This document shows positions 17,729 to 26,512 of a stretch of 64,000 nt of DNA, piece by piece. Made by a program: the position numbers and the translations under genes. The stretch's first letter is position 1. Each line of letters begins with the position of its first letter. The notes below the pieces were generated by a model, which did no database searches, was not told where the DNA came from, and was given only the letters and a program-made list of their open reading frames with translations. Source of the stretch: Hyphomicrobiales bacterium (GTDB taxonomy: Bacteria; Pseudomonadota; Alphaproteobacteria; Rhizobiales; Rhizobiaceae); NCBI GenBank assembly GCA_900469475.1, contig UBXG01000010.1:423959-487958 (forward strand), read 5' to 3'.

Positions 17729-18205
17729 ATGCGCTGCCCCTATTGCGGCTCAGAAGACACCCAGGTCAAGGATTCGCGCCCGGCGGAGGACAATACATCC
17801 ATCCGCCGTCGGCGCATTTGTCCGGATTGCGGCGGCCGCTTCACCACCTTCGAGCGCGTGCAGCTGCGCGAGCTCATGGTTATCAAGAAGACGGGCCGCA
17901 AGGTGCTGTTCGATCGCGACAAGCTGGTGCGCTCCTTCGAGATCGCGCTGCGCAAGCGCCCGGTTGATCGTGACCGGATCGAGCGGGCCGTATCGGGCAT
18001 CGTGCGCCGCCTCGAAAGCTCGGGCGAGACCGAAATCAGCTCCGAGCAGATCGGCCTGCAGGTGCTGGAAGCGCTGAAGAGCCTCGATGACGTCGCCTTT
18101 GTGCGCTACGCCTCCGTCTACCGCGATTTTTCGCATGCGGAGGATTTCGAGCACGTGATCGACGAGATCAACGCCAAGATCGCTCGCGATCCGCTGGACC
18201 CTTGA
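17729..18205 (+). CDS. nrdR: Transcriptional repressor NrdR
   Basis: Senses ATP/dATP and represses ribonucleotide reductase genes. The 158-residue protein has an N-terminal zinc ribbon (C3-P-Y-C and C31-P-D-C around residues 3-34, with KDSR and RRRRICPDC between) and an ATP-cone at about 49-139 (VIKKTGRKVLFDRDKL). Position between glyA and ribD is standard for alphaproteobacteria. AAGGAGAGC stands just before the ATG. NrdR boxes of target genes would lie elsewhere; none was seen in this window. Confidence 0.97.
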   Translation: MRCPYCGSEDTQVKDSRPAEDNTSIRRRRICPDCGGRFTTFERVQLRELMVIKKTGRKVLFDRDKLVRSFEIALRKRPVDRDRIERAVSGIVRRLESSGETEISSEQIGLQVLEALKSLDDVAFVRYASVYRDFSHAEDFEHVIDEINAKIARDPLDP

Positions 18206-18207
18206 CC

Positions 18208-19317
18208 ATGGCGCTGCGGCCCGAGGACGAGCATTTCATGGCCGCGGCCATCCGTCTGTCGCGCCAGCATCTGGGGTTGACTTCCACCAATCCATCCGTC
18301 GGCTGCCTTATCGTCAAGGATGGCGTGATTATCGGCAGCGGTGTGACCGCGCGTGGCGGGCGCCCGCATGCCGAGCCTCAGGCGCTGGCCGAGGCAGGTG
18401 AGGGGGCCAGAGGTGCCACCGCCTATGTGACGCTTGAGCCTTGCTCGCACTACGGTAAGACGCCGCCATGCGCCGAGGCGCTGATCGTTTACGGCGTGGC
18501 ACGCGTCGTCATCAGCGTCACCGATCCCGACCAGCGCGTCTCCGGCCGCGGCATCACCATGCTGCGCGAGGCCGGCATTGTGGTCGATACCGGTGTTCTT
18601 GAGACGGAAGGCAGGCGATCTCTCGCCGGCTATCTCATGCGCCAGACGAGAAACCGCCCCTATGTGACTCTCAAGCTTGCGGTTTCCGCCGATGGCATGA
18701 TTGGCAAGACGGGCGCGGGGCAGGTTCGCATCACCGGCGACGCCGCACGCGCTGAGGTGCAGATGCTGCGGGCCGAAAGCGATGCCATTCTTGTCGGCAT
18801 AGGTACGGCGATAGCAGATGATCCTGAATTGACCTGCCGGCTCCCCGGCCTGGAGGATCGCACGCCGCTACGCATCGTCATTGACGACGAGTTGCAGCTT
18901 CCGCTTGGCAGCAAACTGGTCCGCACGGCCCGGCAATATCCGGTGATCGCGGTCGCCGGCCATCCGCCGCCGTTTGACGAGAATACCGACGCCGCATTCC
19001 TCGGACGCCGCGCAGCGCTGGATGCTGCCGGCGTCGAGGTCTTGCAATCCAATTCGAGCGAGCCGGGCGAGCTACTGGAGGCATTGGGTACCCGTGGTAT
19101 CTCGTCGCTGCTGGTGGAGGGAGGCGCTAAGACGGCACGGCGCTTCCTTCACGCTGGCATGGTCGACCGTATCCTGCTGTTTCAAGGTCCTGCTGAGATC
19201 GGCGAGGGTGGTATTGAATCGCCGGTTCTGAAATCCAATATCCCAGCTGATTTTATTCATGTTGGCCAGAGCCGCTTCGGCGACGATCTCTGCGACGAAT
19301 ACGAAAGAGGTTTTTGA
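18208..19317 (+). CDS. ribD: Bifunctional riboflavin deaminase/reductase RibD
   Basis: Carries out the second and third steps of riboflavin synthesis: pyrimidine deamination, then side-chain reduction. The 369-residue protein has the deaminase domain (about 8-140) with zinc motifs HAEPQ and PCSHYGKTPPC, and the NADPH-dependent reductase domain (about 150-365) ending in GDDLCDEYERGF. The start is taken as ATG 18208, two bases after the nrdR stop; TTG 18202 is an overlapping alternative. The TGA stop overlaps the ribE ATG by one base. Confidence 0.96.
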   Translation: MALRPEDEHFMAAAIRLSRQHLGLTSTNPSVGCLIVKDGVIIGSGVTARGGRPHAEPQALAEAGEGARGATAYVTLEPCSHYGKTPPCAEALIVYGVARVVISVTDPDQRVSGRGITMLREAGIVVDTGVLETEGRRSLAGYLMRQTRNRPYVTLKLAVSADGMIGKTGAGQVRITGDAARAEVQMLRAESDAILVGIGTAIADDPELTCRLPGLEDRTPLRIVIDDELQLPLGSKLVRTARQYPVIAVAGHPPPFDENTDAAFLGRRAALDAAGVEVLQSNSSEPGELLEALGTRGISSLLVEGGAKTARRFLHAGMVDRILLFQGPAEIGEGGIESPVLKSNIPADFIHVGQSRFGDDLCDEYERGF

Positions 19318-19937
19318 TGTTTACCGGAATTATCACCGACGTCGGCACGGTCGAATCCATTTCCCCGTTGAAGGAAGGCATCAAGCTGCGCGTTGCCACC
19401 AATTACGATCCCGCGACGATCGATATGGGCGCGTCTATCTCGCACGCCGGCGTCTGCCTGACGGTTACGGGTCTGCCTGAACAGGGCAGCAACGGACGAT
19501 GGTTCGAGGTCGAGGCCTGGGAAGAGGCTCTCCGCCTGACGACCATCGGCACCTGGGAAGCAGGCGCCAAGATCAATCTTGAACGCTCGCTGAAGATCGG
19601 CGACGAACTTGGTGGTCACATCGTGTCCGGCCATATCGATGGCAAGGCGGAAATCCTGTCGGTAACATCAGAGGGTGAGGCCACGCGCTTCCGTCTGCGC
19701 GCGCCGGAACATCTTGCCAGGTTCGTCGCGCCGAAGGGTTCGGTCGCGCTCGATGGCACCTCGCTGACCGTCAATGCCGTCGAGGGCACGGAGTTCGACG
19801 TGCTGCTGATCCGCCATTCCCTGGAGGTCACGACCTGGGGCGAGCGTAAGGCTGGCGACTTCGTCAATTTCGAAGTCGACACCATGGCACGCTATGCCGC
19901 TCGTCTGGCGGAATTCCCCGCGGTCCGCGAATCCTGA
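19317..19937 (+). CDS. ribE: Riboflavin synthase alpha subunit
   Basis: Dismutates two lumazine molecules to riboflavin, the last step of the pathway. The 206-residue protein consists of two lumazine-binding barrels (about 1-97 and 98-200); it begins MFTGIITDVG and contains GGHIVSGHIDG, both characteristic. ATG 19317 overlaps the ribD stop (TGATG), so the pair is translationally coupled. The next plus-strand pathway gene, ribH, is 1.8 kb away behind three reverse-strand genes. Confidence 0.96.
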   Translation: MFTGIITDVGTVESISPLKEGIKLRVATNYDPATIDMGASISHAGVCLTVTGLPEQGSNGRWFEVEAWEEALRLTTIGTWEAGAKINLERSLKIGDELGGHIVSGHIDGKAEILSVTSEGEATRFRLRAPEHLARFVAPKGSVALDGTSLTVNAVEGTEFDVLLIRHSLEVTTWGERKAGDFVNFEVDTMARYAARLAEFPAVRES

Positions 19938-19984
19938 GTTTCCTAAGCTCGCCGCAAGAAGGCGTCGATTGGCGCCTTTCCGGC

Positions 19985-20467
19985 CTAAGCAAGTGTTTTT
20001 TCCATAAGAAAATTCGACAATATCTGGCCGCGCTTTTCCACCTGCTGCGAAGCTAAGATGATAAAGCCTCTGCGCTCGAAGAAGGGGCGGGCGGTCAAGC
20101 TTGCTTCGGTGAAAATCCGTTGCAAGCCCTGTTCGCGAGCGGCCCTTTCGACCGTTTCTAGTAGAAGGCTGGCGACGCCCTTTCCCTGATAATCCGGCGA
20201 AACGAACATCATATCCAGGCAGCCATCCGGTTTTAGATCGGTAAAGCCGATGGGTGTAGAACCATCGATAGCAAGCCAGGTCGGCCGGCTTGCCCGATAC
20301 TGTGCCCAGACTCCGGCATCATCGACCTTTGCCCAGGCGGCGACCTGCTCCGGACTGTAGTCTTTCGATGCGACCTCCCGAATGGCCCGCAGGAAAATCT
20401 CGATTGTGGCTCGGGCGTCGCTTGGTTCGTAGCGTTTGACAGAAAACCTTTTCTGCGAAACCGGCAC
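19985..20467 (-). CDS. GNAT family N-acetyltransferase (first of two)
   Basis: A 160-residue protein with the GNAT acetyl-CoA-binding motif in VSPDYQGKGVASLLLE (about residues 89-104) and the motif B region FFERRGF. This class resembles small YafP/ElaA-like acetyltransferases; the substrate is unknown. It lies in a three-gene reverse-strand block between ribE and ribH, 21 bases after the second GNAT gene, and is probably expressed with it. Confidence 0.88.
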   Translation of the reverse strand: MPVSQKRFSVKRYEPSDARATIEIFLRAIREVASKDYSPEQVAAWAKVDDAGVWAQYRASRPTWLAIDGSTPIGFTDLKPDGCLDMMFVSPDYQGKGVASLLLETVERAAREQGLQRIFTEASLTARPFFERRGFIILASQQVEKRGQILSNFLMEKTLA

Positions 20468-20488
20468 GATGATTCACCCCTGCAACGG

Positions 20489-21007
20489 CTAACGTTCGAA
20501 GATGGCATTGGATCTGTCCTTGAGCATGAGCTCATCGATACGCCGGAAGCCGATCTTTTCGGCAACCCGCAACGACGGTAGGTTCTCAAGATCTACGATG
20601 CAGGTCATGCGCCGTCCTGCGAACTGTCTGTCCGCCCAGGCGATGGCCGCGCTCATGGCCTCCGTCGCATAGCCCTTGCCCTGCATCGGTGGCGTGATGC
20701 CCCAGCCGGCTTCCAGTGTGCCTTCCGTCATCGGCGTCATGTCACGATGCAGGTCCAGGAATCCCACTTCGCCGATCAGCCGGCCGCTTTGACGCTCCTC
20801 GACGGCAAAGAAACCGAAGCCGAGATGATGCCACAGGCCGGCATAGCGCAGCAGGCGGGCCCAAACCTGCTCGCGTGTCGGCATCTCGCCGCCGATGAAG
20901 CGGACGATCTCCTTGTGTTTCCAGAGCTCGAGGAATTCGTCGAAATCATCAAGCGTATGGCCGCGCAGCAGAAGCCGGTCGGTCGTCAGTGTCGGTATAT
21001 GGGTCAT
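20489..21007 (-). CDS. GNAT family N-acetyltransferase, RimJ/RimL type (second)
   Basis: A 172-residue protein of the ribosomal-protein-acetyltransferase-like GNAT group (Acetyltransf_3): it begins ...TTDRLLLRGHTLDDF and has QGKGYATEAM as the acetyl-CoA loop and ENLPSLRVAEKIGF, the usual N-x-x-S-x-R motif. The start is placed at ATG 21007 (MTHIPTL), after AGC/AAAG-rich leader bases; longer upstream frames would enter the cupin gene. Substrate unknown. Confidence 0.9.
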   Translation of the reverse strand: MTHIPTLTTDRLLLRGHTLDDFDEFLELWKHKEIVRFIGGEMPTREQVWARLLRYAGLWHHLGFGFFAVEERQSGRLIGEVGFLDLHRDMTPMTEGTLEAGWGITPPMQGKGYATEAMSAAIAWADRQFAGRRMTCIVDLENLPSLRVAEKIGFRRIDELMLKDRSNAIFER

Positions 21008-21044
21008 CGGATTAAATCTTTGCTGAAAATGGTTTTGGTGATGG

Positions 21045-21554
21045 TCAGTCGTTCGAGGCGCCGGGCTCGCCGTCCCAGTAGTCGAGGTTGGTGGCAGCGG
21101 CGCGGCCGATGGCACGGAACGCCGTCTTGCCGTCGCTATAGGTTTTGGCCAGGAACTTGCCGGAATCGGGATATTCAACGATCTCTGTTCGAGCCTTGGT
21201 GGAAATGGCGAGATAGGTGAGCACGCCGGGCCCGACATTGATCAGCTGATGCGCTGTTTCGGGGCCGCCGGCCGGAGCTCCAAGAACATCGCCTTTGCCA
21301 ACTGCGATGCGCTGGTCGCCGAAGCGATATTCGCCTTCACCGTCGAGAATGACGAACATCTCCTCCTCGACGTGATGATTGTGAAACGGACAGCCGGATT
21401 TGCCCGGAGGCACTTCGTTGTAGCTGACGCCGAGCTGCTTCAGCCCGAGCTTCGCCCCGAAGGAGGTGTCGCTGCCGGCAAAGAAGCTGCCTTGCTGCCA
21501 GTGTTCCAGCTCGAGTTCGCCGACATTGACGGCGGGTGCGGATTTCTTCGTCAT
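21045..21554 (-). CDS. Cupin-domain protein
   Basis: A 169-residue single-domain cupin. The metal motif begins in CPFHNHHVEEEMFVILDG (HxHx(n)E, around residue 55-70) and the second motif lies in GDVLGAPAGGPETAHQLIN. The ATG at 21554 is favoured by GGGGGAGG five bases before; an earlier in-frame ATG at 21578 lacks such a site. It is the first gene of the reverse-strand block inserted between ribE and ribH. Function unknown: sugar isomerase-like, dioxygenase or binding protein are all possible. Confidence 0.85.
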   Translation of the reverse strand: MTKKSAPAVNVGELELEHWQQGSFFAGSDTSFGAKLGLKQLGVSYNEVPPGKSGCPFHNHHVEEEMFVILDGEGEYRFGDQRIAVGKGDVLGAPAGGPETAHQLINVGPGVLTYLAISTKARTEIVEYPDSGKFLAKTYSDGKTAFRAIGRAAATNLDYWDGEPGASND

Positions 21555-21752
21555 GAACCTCCCCCTTGCAGGCTTCAAATTATTATCGAAGCGGTTGCGT
21601 GTGCGGAAGCCACAATTTCCGCGGTGCGCCGATCATTTCCAAATAGGGTCGGAATCGGCGCGGGCCATTGAAAAACACTTGCCAAGCGAGGCCCGCCGTG
21701 GTTTGACCCGGGCCTAACAAGGTGCCGCGCCCTCTCAAATCGCAGGTGATGT

Positions 21753-22208
21753 ATGACCAGCTCTTCCAACGCTCATATCCTTATCGTCGAAGCCCGCTTC
21801 TATGACGATATGGCCGATGCCCTGCTTGATGGCGCCAAGGCAGCTCTCGACGAGGCTGGCGCGACTTATGATATCGTGACAGTGCCCGGCGCGCTGGAGA
21901 TCCCGGCGGCAATTGCCATGGCGCTTGATGGCGGCGACAATGGTAATGTTGTTTATGACGGCTATGTGGCTCTCGGTATGGTTATCCGCGGCGAGACTTA
22001 TCATTTCGATATCGTTGCCAATGAATCCTCGCGGGCGCTGATGGATCTGGCCGTCAGCGAATCCCTCGCGATCGGCAATGGTATTCTTACCGTCGAGAAC
22101 GATGAGCAGGCATGGGCGCGTGTGCGCCGTTCGGACAAGGACAAGGGCGGTTTTGCCGCCCGTGCGGCGCTGACCATGATCGCGCTGAAAGAGAAGTTGG
22201 GTGCATAA
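21753..22208 (+). CDS. ribH: 6,7-dimethyl-8-ribityllumazine synthase
   Basis: Joins the ribityl pyrimidinedione to dihydroxybutanone phosphate to give lumazine. The 151-residue protein shows the phosphate-loop sequence VPGALEIP and the active-site GMVIRGETYHFD. The organisation with nusB directly downstream (3 bases) is classic for alphaproteobacteria. Some rhizobia and Brucella have a second ribH elsewhere; this copy is the one linked to ribDE and nusB. I saw no FMN riboswitch in the 174-base gap before the gene. Confidence 0.96.
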   Translation: MTSSSNAHILIVEARFYDDMADALLDGAKAALDEAGATYDIVTVPGALEIPAAIAMALDGGDNGNVVYDGYVALGMVIRGETYHFDIVANESSRALMDLAVSESLAIGNGILTVENDEQAWARVRRSDKDKGGFAARAALTMIALKEKLGA

Positions 22209-22211
22209 TAC

Positions 22212-22694
22212 ATGAGCAATCAGGATAACGAGCGACCGGCCAAGCCCGCCAATCAGCGAGGTGCCGCACGTCTAGCGGCGGTTCAGGCGCTCTATCAGAT
22301 GGATATCGGCGGAACCGGCGTTCTGGAGGTTGTGGCTGAATACGAGGCGCACCGCTTGGGGCAGGAGCTGGATGGCGAGACCTATCTGAAGGCCGACGCA
22401 TCCTGGTTTCGTTCCATCGTGGCGGGCGTCGTGCGCGAACAGACCCGGCTCGATCCTCTGATCGGCTCGGCCCTTCAGGACGATTGGGCGCTGTCGCGTC
22501 TCGACAGTACAGTGCGCGCCATCCTGCGCGCCGGCACCTTCGAGCTTATCGACCGCAAGGACGTCCCGGTCCCGGTCATCGTCACTGAATATGTCGAGAT
22601 CGCGCATGCCTTCTTCGAGGAGGATGAGCCGAAGCTCGTGAATGCCGTGCTCGACCGAATCGCCAAGCAGGTTCGCGGCGAAGCGAAGAAATAA
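22212..22694 (+). CDS. nusB: Transcription antitermination factor NusB
   Basis: Binds boxA RNA with NusE (S10) during rRNA transcription. The 160-residue all-helical protein has the N-terminal RGAARLAAVQALYQMDI and the C-terminal EDEPKLVNAVLDRIAK blocks of the family. It starts three bases after ribH and is clearly co-transcribed with it. Confidence 0.96.
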   Translation: MSNQDNERPAKPANQRGAARLAAVQALYQMDIGGTGVLEVVAEYEAHRLGQELDGETYLKADASWFRSIVAGVVREQTRLDPLIGSALQDDWALSRLDSTVRAILRAGTFELIDRKDVPVPVIVTEYVEIAHAFFEEDEPKLVNAVLDRIAKQVRGEAKK

Positions 22695-22889
22695 AACCGC
22701 GCCGGACGCTCGGATCGCGGCATAACGCATTTTCGTTTCCTTCGTTCGCGCCTGATTTCATCTTCGAATATTCTTTTGAACCTTCTGCGGGTGTTTTACC
22801 CGCGGACGGTCTTGACGCGACGTTTTCCCGCCATCAATCTCGCAACTGCACATCAGCCGATCTCCTGGAGGAGGGGGGCGACCGTTGTT

Positions 22890-22927
22890 GCAGGCGGCCG
22901 GGGGAGGAGTGAACCGCCGGCTTTTTT
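22890..22927 (+). promoter_or_regulatory. Terminator-like hairpin in the hppA leader
   Basis: GCAGGCGG (22890-22897) pairs with CCGCCGGC (22914-22921) at seven of eight positions with a 16-base loop, followed by six T residues, and the hppA GGAGGG ribosome site begins at once. A smaller stem lies at 22787-22803 (GCGGGT/ACCCGC). The arrangement suggests attenuation or transcript-end control before hppA, but it could also simply end the ribH-nusB transcript. Confidence 0.5.
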
Positions 22928-22943
22928 GGAGGGAAAAAGCGAA

Positions 22944-25082
22944 ATGTCGATTCTTTTAGGAGTAATCGCATGCGGACTGCTCTCGGTGATTTACGCCGTA
23001 TGGGCAACCCGGTCGGTGCTCGCTGCCGATCAGGGCAATGCCCGCATGCAGGAGATTGCCGGGTATATTCGTGAAGGGGCGCAAGCCTATCTGGCGCGCC
23101 AATATAGAACCATCGCCATCGTCGGGATCATCGTTTTCATCGCGGCCTGGCTCCTCTTGTCGGCCGAAGCCGCTTTCGGCTTCCTGATCGGCGCAATCCT
23201 CTCAGGCGCCGCAGGTTTCATCGGCATGCATGTCTCCGTGCGCGCCAATGTCCGCACCGCGCAAGCCTCGTCGCAGAGCCTGTCCGCAGGCCTCGATATC
23301 GCCTTCAAGTCGGGTGCCATCACCGGCATGCTGGTTGCGGGTCTCGCCCTGCTCGGCGTTTCCATCTACTTCTACGTCCTGACCGGTATCCTCGGTCATG
23401 AAGCCGGTTCGCGTGACGTGATCGATGCGCTCGTCGCCCTTGGTTTCGGCGCCTCGCTGATCTCGATCTTCGCCCGTCTCGGCGGCGGTATCTTCACCAA
23501 GGGTGCGGATGTCGGCGGCGACCTGGTCGGCAAGGTCGAGGCCGGTATTCCGGAAGACGATCCGCGCAATCCCGCCACCATCGCCGACAATGTCGGCGAC
23601 AATGTCGGCGATTGCGCCGGCATGGCGGCTGACCTGTTCGAGACTTATGCGGTTTCGGTTGTCGCGACCATGGTTCTCGCCTCGATCTTCTTCGCCGGCT
23701 CGCCGCTCCTCGGTTCGGCCATGATCTATCCGCTGGCAATCTGCGGCGCCTGCATCATCACCTCGATCATCGGCACCTTCTTCGTGAAGCTCGGTGTCAA
23801 TGGCTCGATCATGGGTGCCCTCTACAAGGGGCTTATCGCAACCGGCGTCTTGTCGATCGTCGGTCTGGCCGCAGCGACGTCATTGACCATCGGTTGGGGT
23901 TCTGTCGGCACGGTGGCCGGCTTCGACGTCACCGGGACAAAGCTGTTCGCTTGCGGCATCGTCGGCCTGATCGTTACGGCGCTGATCGTCGTCATCACCG
24001 AATACTACACCGGCACGAACAAGCGGCCGGTCAATTCCATCGCCCAGGCGTCGGTCACCGGTCACGGCACCAACGTCATCCAGGGCCTTGCCGTCTCGCT
24101 GGAATCGACGGCACTGCCGGCGATCGTCATCGTTGGCGGCATCATCGCCACCTACCAGCTTGGCGGTCTGTTCGGCACGGGTATTGCGGTTACCGCCATG
24201 CTCGGCCTTGCCGGCATGATCGTCGCTCTCGATGCCTTCGGCCCGGTTACGGACAATGCCGGCGGCATCGCGGAAATGTCGCATCTTCCGCCGGAGGTGC
24301 GCAAATCCACCGACGCACTGGACGCGGTCGGCAATACCACCAAGGCCGTTACCAAGGGTTACGCCATCGGCTCGGCCGGCCTCGGCGCGCTCGTGCTGTT
24401 CGCTGCCTATTCGAACGACCTGCAATATTTCGCGGCTCACGGTGACAAATATCCGTACTTCGCCAATATCGGCACGATCTCGTTCGAGCTTTCGAACCCC
24501 TATGTCGTTGCCGGTTTGCTGTTCGGTGGCCTCATTCCCTATCTCTTCGGCGGGATTGCAATGACGGCCGTCGGCCGCGCCGCCGGTTCGATCGTGGAGG
24601 AGGTGCGCCGGCAGTTTCGTGAGAAACCCGGCATCATGCAGGGCACGGAGCGTCCCGATTACGGCCGCGCCGTCGACCTTCTGACCAAGGCCGCCATTCG
24701 GGAGATGATCATCCCGTCGCTGCTGCCGGTTCTGGCGCCGGTCGTCGTCTATTTTGGTGTCCTGCTGCTTTCCGGCTCCAAGGCATCTGCCTTTGCCGCT
24801 CTCGGCGCTTCCTTGCTCGGCGTAATCATCAACGGCCTCTTCGTCGCCATTTCGATGACATCGGGCGGCGGTGCTTGGGACAATGCCAAGAAGAGCTTCG
24901 AGGACGGTTTCGTCGACAAGGACGGCACGCGTCATATGAAGGGCTCGGAAGCACACAAGGCTTCAGTCACGGGTGACACCGTCGGCGATCCCTACAAGGA
25001 CACGGCAGGCCCGGCAGTCAATCCGGCGATCAAGATCACGAATATCGTGGCCCTGCTTCTGCTTGCTATTCTCGCCGGCTGA
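22944..25082 (+). CDS. hppA: Membrane-bound proton-translocating pyrophosphatase
   Basis: Pumps protons out of the cytoplasm (or into acidocalcisomes) using pyrophosphate hydrolysis. The 712-residue protein has about 16 membrane segments and the catalytic signature DDPRNPATIADNVGDNVGD near residues 205-225. Lys467 in GNTTKA is the residue that, in this family, marks the K+-independent type; K+-dependent pumps have Ala. The ATG at 22944 follows GGAGGG by ten bases. A terminator follows the gene. Confidence 0.97.
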   Translation: MSILLGVIACGLLSVIYAVWATRSVLAADQGNARMQEIAGYIREGAQAYLARQYRTIAIVGIIVFIAAWLLLSAEAAFGFLIGAILSGAAGFIGMHVSVRANVRTAQASSQSLSAGLDIAFKSGAITGMLVAGLALLGVSIYFYVLTGILGHEAGSRDVIDALVALGFGASLISIFARLGGGIFTKGADVGGDLVGKVEAGIPEDDPRNPATIADNVGDNVGDCAGMAADLFETYAVSVVATMVLASIFFAGSPLLGSAMIYPLAICGACIITSIIGTFFVKLGVNGSIMGALYKGLIATGVLSIVGLAAATSLTIGWGSVGTVAGFDVTGTKLFACGIVGLIVTALIVVITEYYTGTNKRPVNSIAQASVTGHGTNVIQGLAVSLESTALPAIVIVGGIIATYQLGGLFGTGIAVTAMLGLAGMIVALDAFGPVTDNAGGIAEMSHLPPEVRKSTDALDAVGNTTKAVTKGYAIGSAGLGALVLFAAYSNDLQYFAAHGDKYPYFANIGTISFELSNPYVVAGLLFGGLIPYLFGGIAMTAVGRAAGSIVEEVRRQFREKPGIMQGTERPDYGRAVDLLTKAAIREMIIPSLLPVLAPVVVYFGVLLLSGSKASAFAALGASLLGVIINGLFVAISMTSGGGAWDNAKKSFEDGFVDKDGTRHMKGSEAHKASVTGDTVGDPYKDTAGPAVNPAIKITNIVALLLLAILAG

Positions 25083-25100
25083 GCAAACTGAATGCAAAAG

Positions 25101-25134
25101 AAAACCCGCGAGACGCCATGCCTCGCGGGTTTTT
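25101..25134 (+). terminator. Rho-independent terminator after hppA
   Basis: AAACCCGCGAG and CTCGCGGGTTT arms form a perfect stem with a T run after it. The A run before it lets it serve the convergent bamE as well. Confidence 0.9.
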
Positions 25135-25155
25135 CGTTGAAACGGTATCCCGGGC

Positions 25156-25665
25156 TTATTGGCCCGGGTTGAGGTTGTTGAGGAAGTTCCTCGCGCCGTT
25201 GACGCCGCTGCCGCTGCCCTGGAGGATCTGCTGCAGGAAGGTGATGTCGCGGCCGCCGGTCGGGGTCGTGCGGCTGATCATGTCGAAGACCCTGCCGTCC
25301 TTAAGCGTATAGTTGGCTTCCTGTTTCACCACGCCGTCCTTGTCGAAATAGATCGCAAGAATGTTCTGGTCTACCAGCTTCGGCTTCATGAAGGCGGCGG
25401 CACGCGTGCGCTTCTGGGAGATATAATAGAAGACTTCACCGTCGAAGGTCGCTGTGGTCGAGGGCGTACCGAGCGAAAGCAGAACCTGCTCGCGGCTCGA
25501 ACCGACCGGCGCAAGCGCCAGCGACTGCGGATCGAAGATGTAGCCGTTGTTCATGACCTCGCTGGTCTTGCAACCGGAAAGGCCCATGGTCGCAATCACC
25601 AGGGCGATGGCGGCAGTGCTGCTGAAAGTAATGTCAGACTTGAAATACCGTCTGGTCAACGACAT
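25156..25665 (-). CDS. bamE: Outer membrane protein assembly factor BamE
   Basis: A lipoprotein of the BAM complex, which inserts beta-barrel proteins in the outer membrane. The 169-residue precursor has a signal peptide ending in the lipobox LSGC (Cys32) and the SmpA/OmlA domain at about 38-120 (GSSREQVLLSLGTPS, the conserved loop). The Gly/Asn/Gln-rich tail is longer than in enterobacteria and of low complexity. It is convergent with hppA and divergent from the bc1 chaperone gene. Confidence 0.9.
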   Translation of the reverse strand: MSLTRRYFKSDITFSSTAAIALVIATMGLSGCKTSEVMNNGYIFDPQSLALAPVGSSREQVLLSLGTPSTTATFDGEVFYYISQKRTRAAAFMKPKLVDQNILAIYFDKDGVVKQEANYTLKDGRVFDMISRTTPTGGRDITFLQQILQGSGSGVNGARNFLNNLNPGQ

Positions 25666-25945
25666 CTCATCTCCCCTAATGAATCAATCCGATGGCCGGA
25701 CGGCCGGTATGACCTTGCTGTACACATCATTGTGTCCTTTCCGCGATGGCAAAAGGCACAATCATGTTGTTCGGCACTCTTCGTCACCGATCATGCACAA
25801 CGTGACGACGGTAAGGGCTGGAGCCTCGAAGCGGGCACAAACGGCATTGCAATTCGCGCCTGCTTCGGTAAACCAGCTTTTGCGTGGATGCAACAAGGCC
25901 AAGCAAAAACGGGGCGCTCCGAGGGAGCCAATTCCGGGAATTTTC

Positions 25946-26503
25946 ATGATTTTTGGGCTCTTCCGCAAAAGAAATCACAATCAGATTATCGTCGTCAGGC
26001 AGTACGAAACCTTGACCTCCGTGGCGCGGCAGCCGGTTTTTTATACCGATTACAACGTGCCGGATACGGTGATGGGGCGTTTCGAGTTACTGTCTGTCAT
26101 GATGATCCTGTTCTTTCGCCGCACGCGGTCTTCGGCGACAAGCGGTCAGGAACTGGCGCAGGAAATTGTGGATGCTTTCTTCGAGGACATCGATTATTCG
26201 ATCCGCGAGCTTGGTATAGGCGACAATAGCGTGCCAAAGCGCATGAAGAAGCTGGCCGGCATGTTCTATGGACGCCTCGAAAGCTATGCGAGCGCCATGG
26301 ATGTCGATGATCGCGCCGCGCTCGCCGTGGCGTTACAGCGCAACATCTATCCCAGGGCGAATGAGGCTGCGGCTTCCATGAGTGCATTGGCCGATTGGAT
26401 GATGATCGCGGAAGCGCATCTGGCGACCGTCACGGAAGATCAGATCGCCACGGGTTCGGCGACGCTGCCCGTGCCAGACAAAGTCGGTCAACAGGCCGGT
26501 TAG
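25946..26503 (+). CDS. Ubiquinol-cytochrome c chaperone (CBP3-like) protein
   Basis: A 185-residue protein of the ubiquinol-cytochrome c chaperone family, related to mitochondrial CBP3, thought to help build the bc1 complex. It contains FELLSVMMILFFRRTR and the SVPKRMKKLAGMFYGRLESY block that is the family signature. The ATG at 25946 is used because the preceding reading frame is long but off-family. In rhizobia the gene lies between bamE and the DUF177 gene, as here. Confidence 0.88.
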   Translation: MIFGLFRKRNHNQIIVVRQYETLTSVARQPVFYTDYNVPDTVMGRFELLSVMMILFFRRTRSSATSGQELAQEIVDAFFEDIDYSIRELGIGDNSVPKRMKKLAGMFYGRLESYASAMDVDDRAALAVALQRNIYPRANEAAASMSALADWMMIAEAHLATVTEDQIATGSATLPVPDKVGQQAG

Positions 26504-26512
26504 GAGATAAAA

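Noticed and set aside
21555..21752. Possible FMN riboswitch before ribH
   Set aside because: The characteristic RFN sequence blocks were not found when read on the plus strand.
23880..24956. 358-codon reverse frame opposite hppA
   Set aside because: A shadow of the highly conserved hppA frame; no family likeness.
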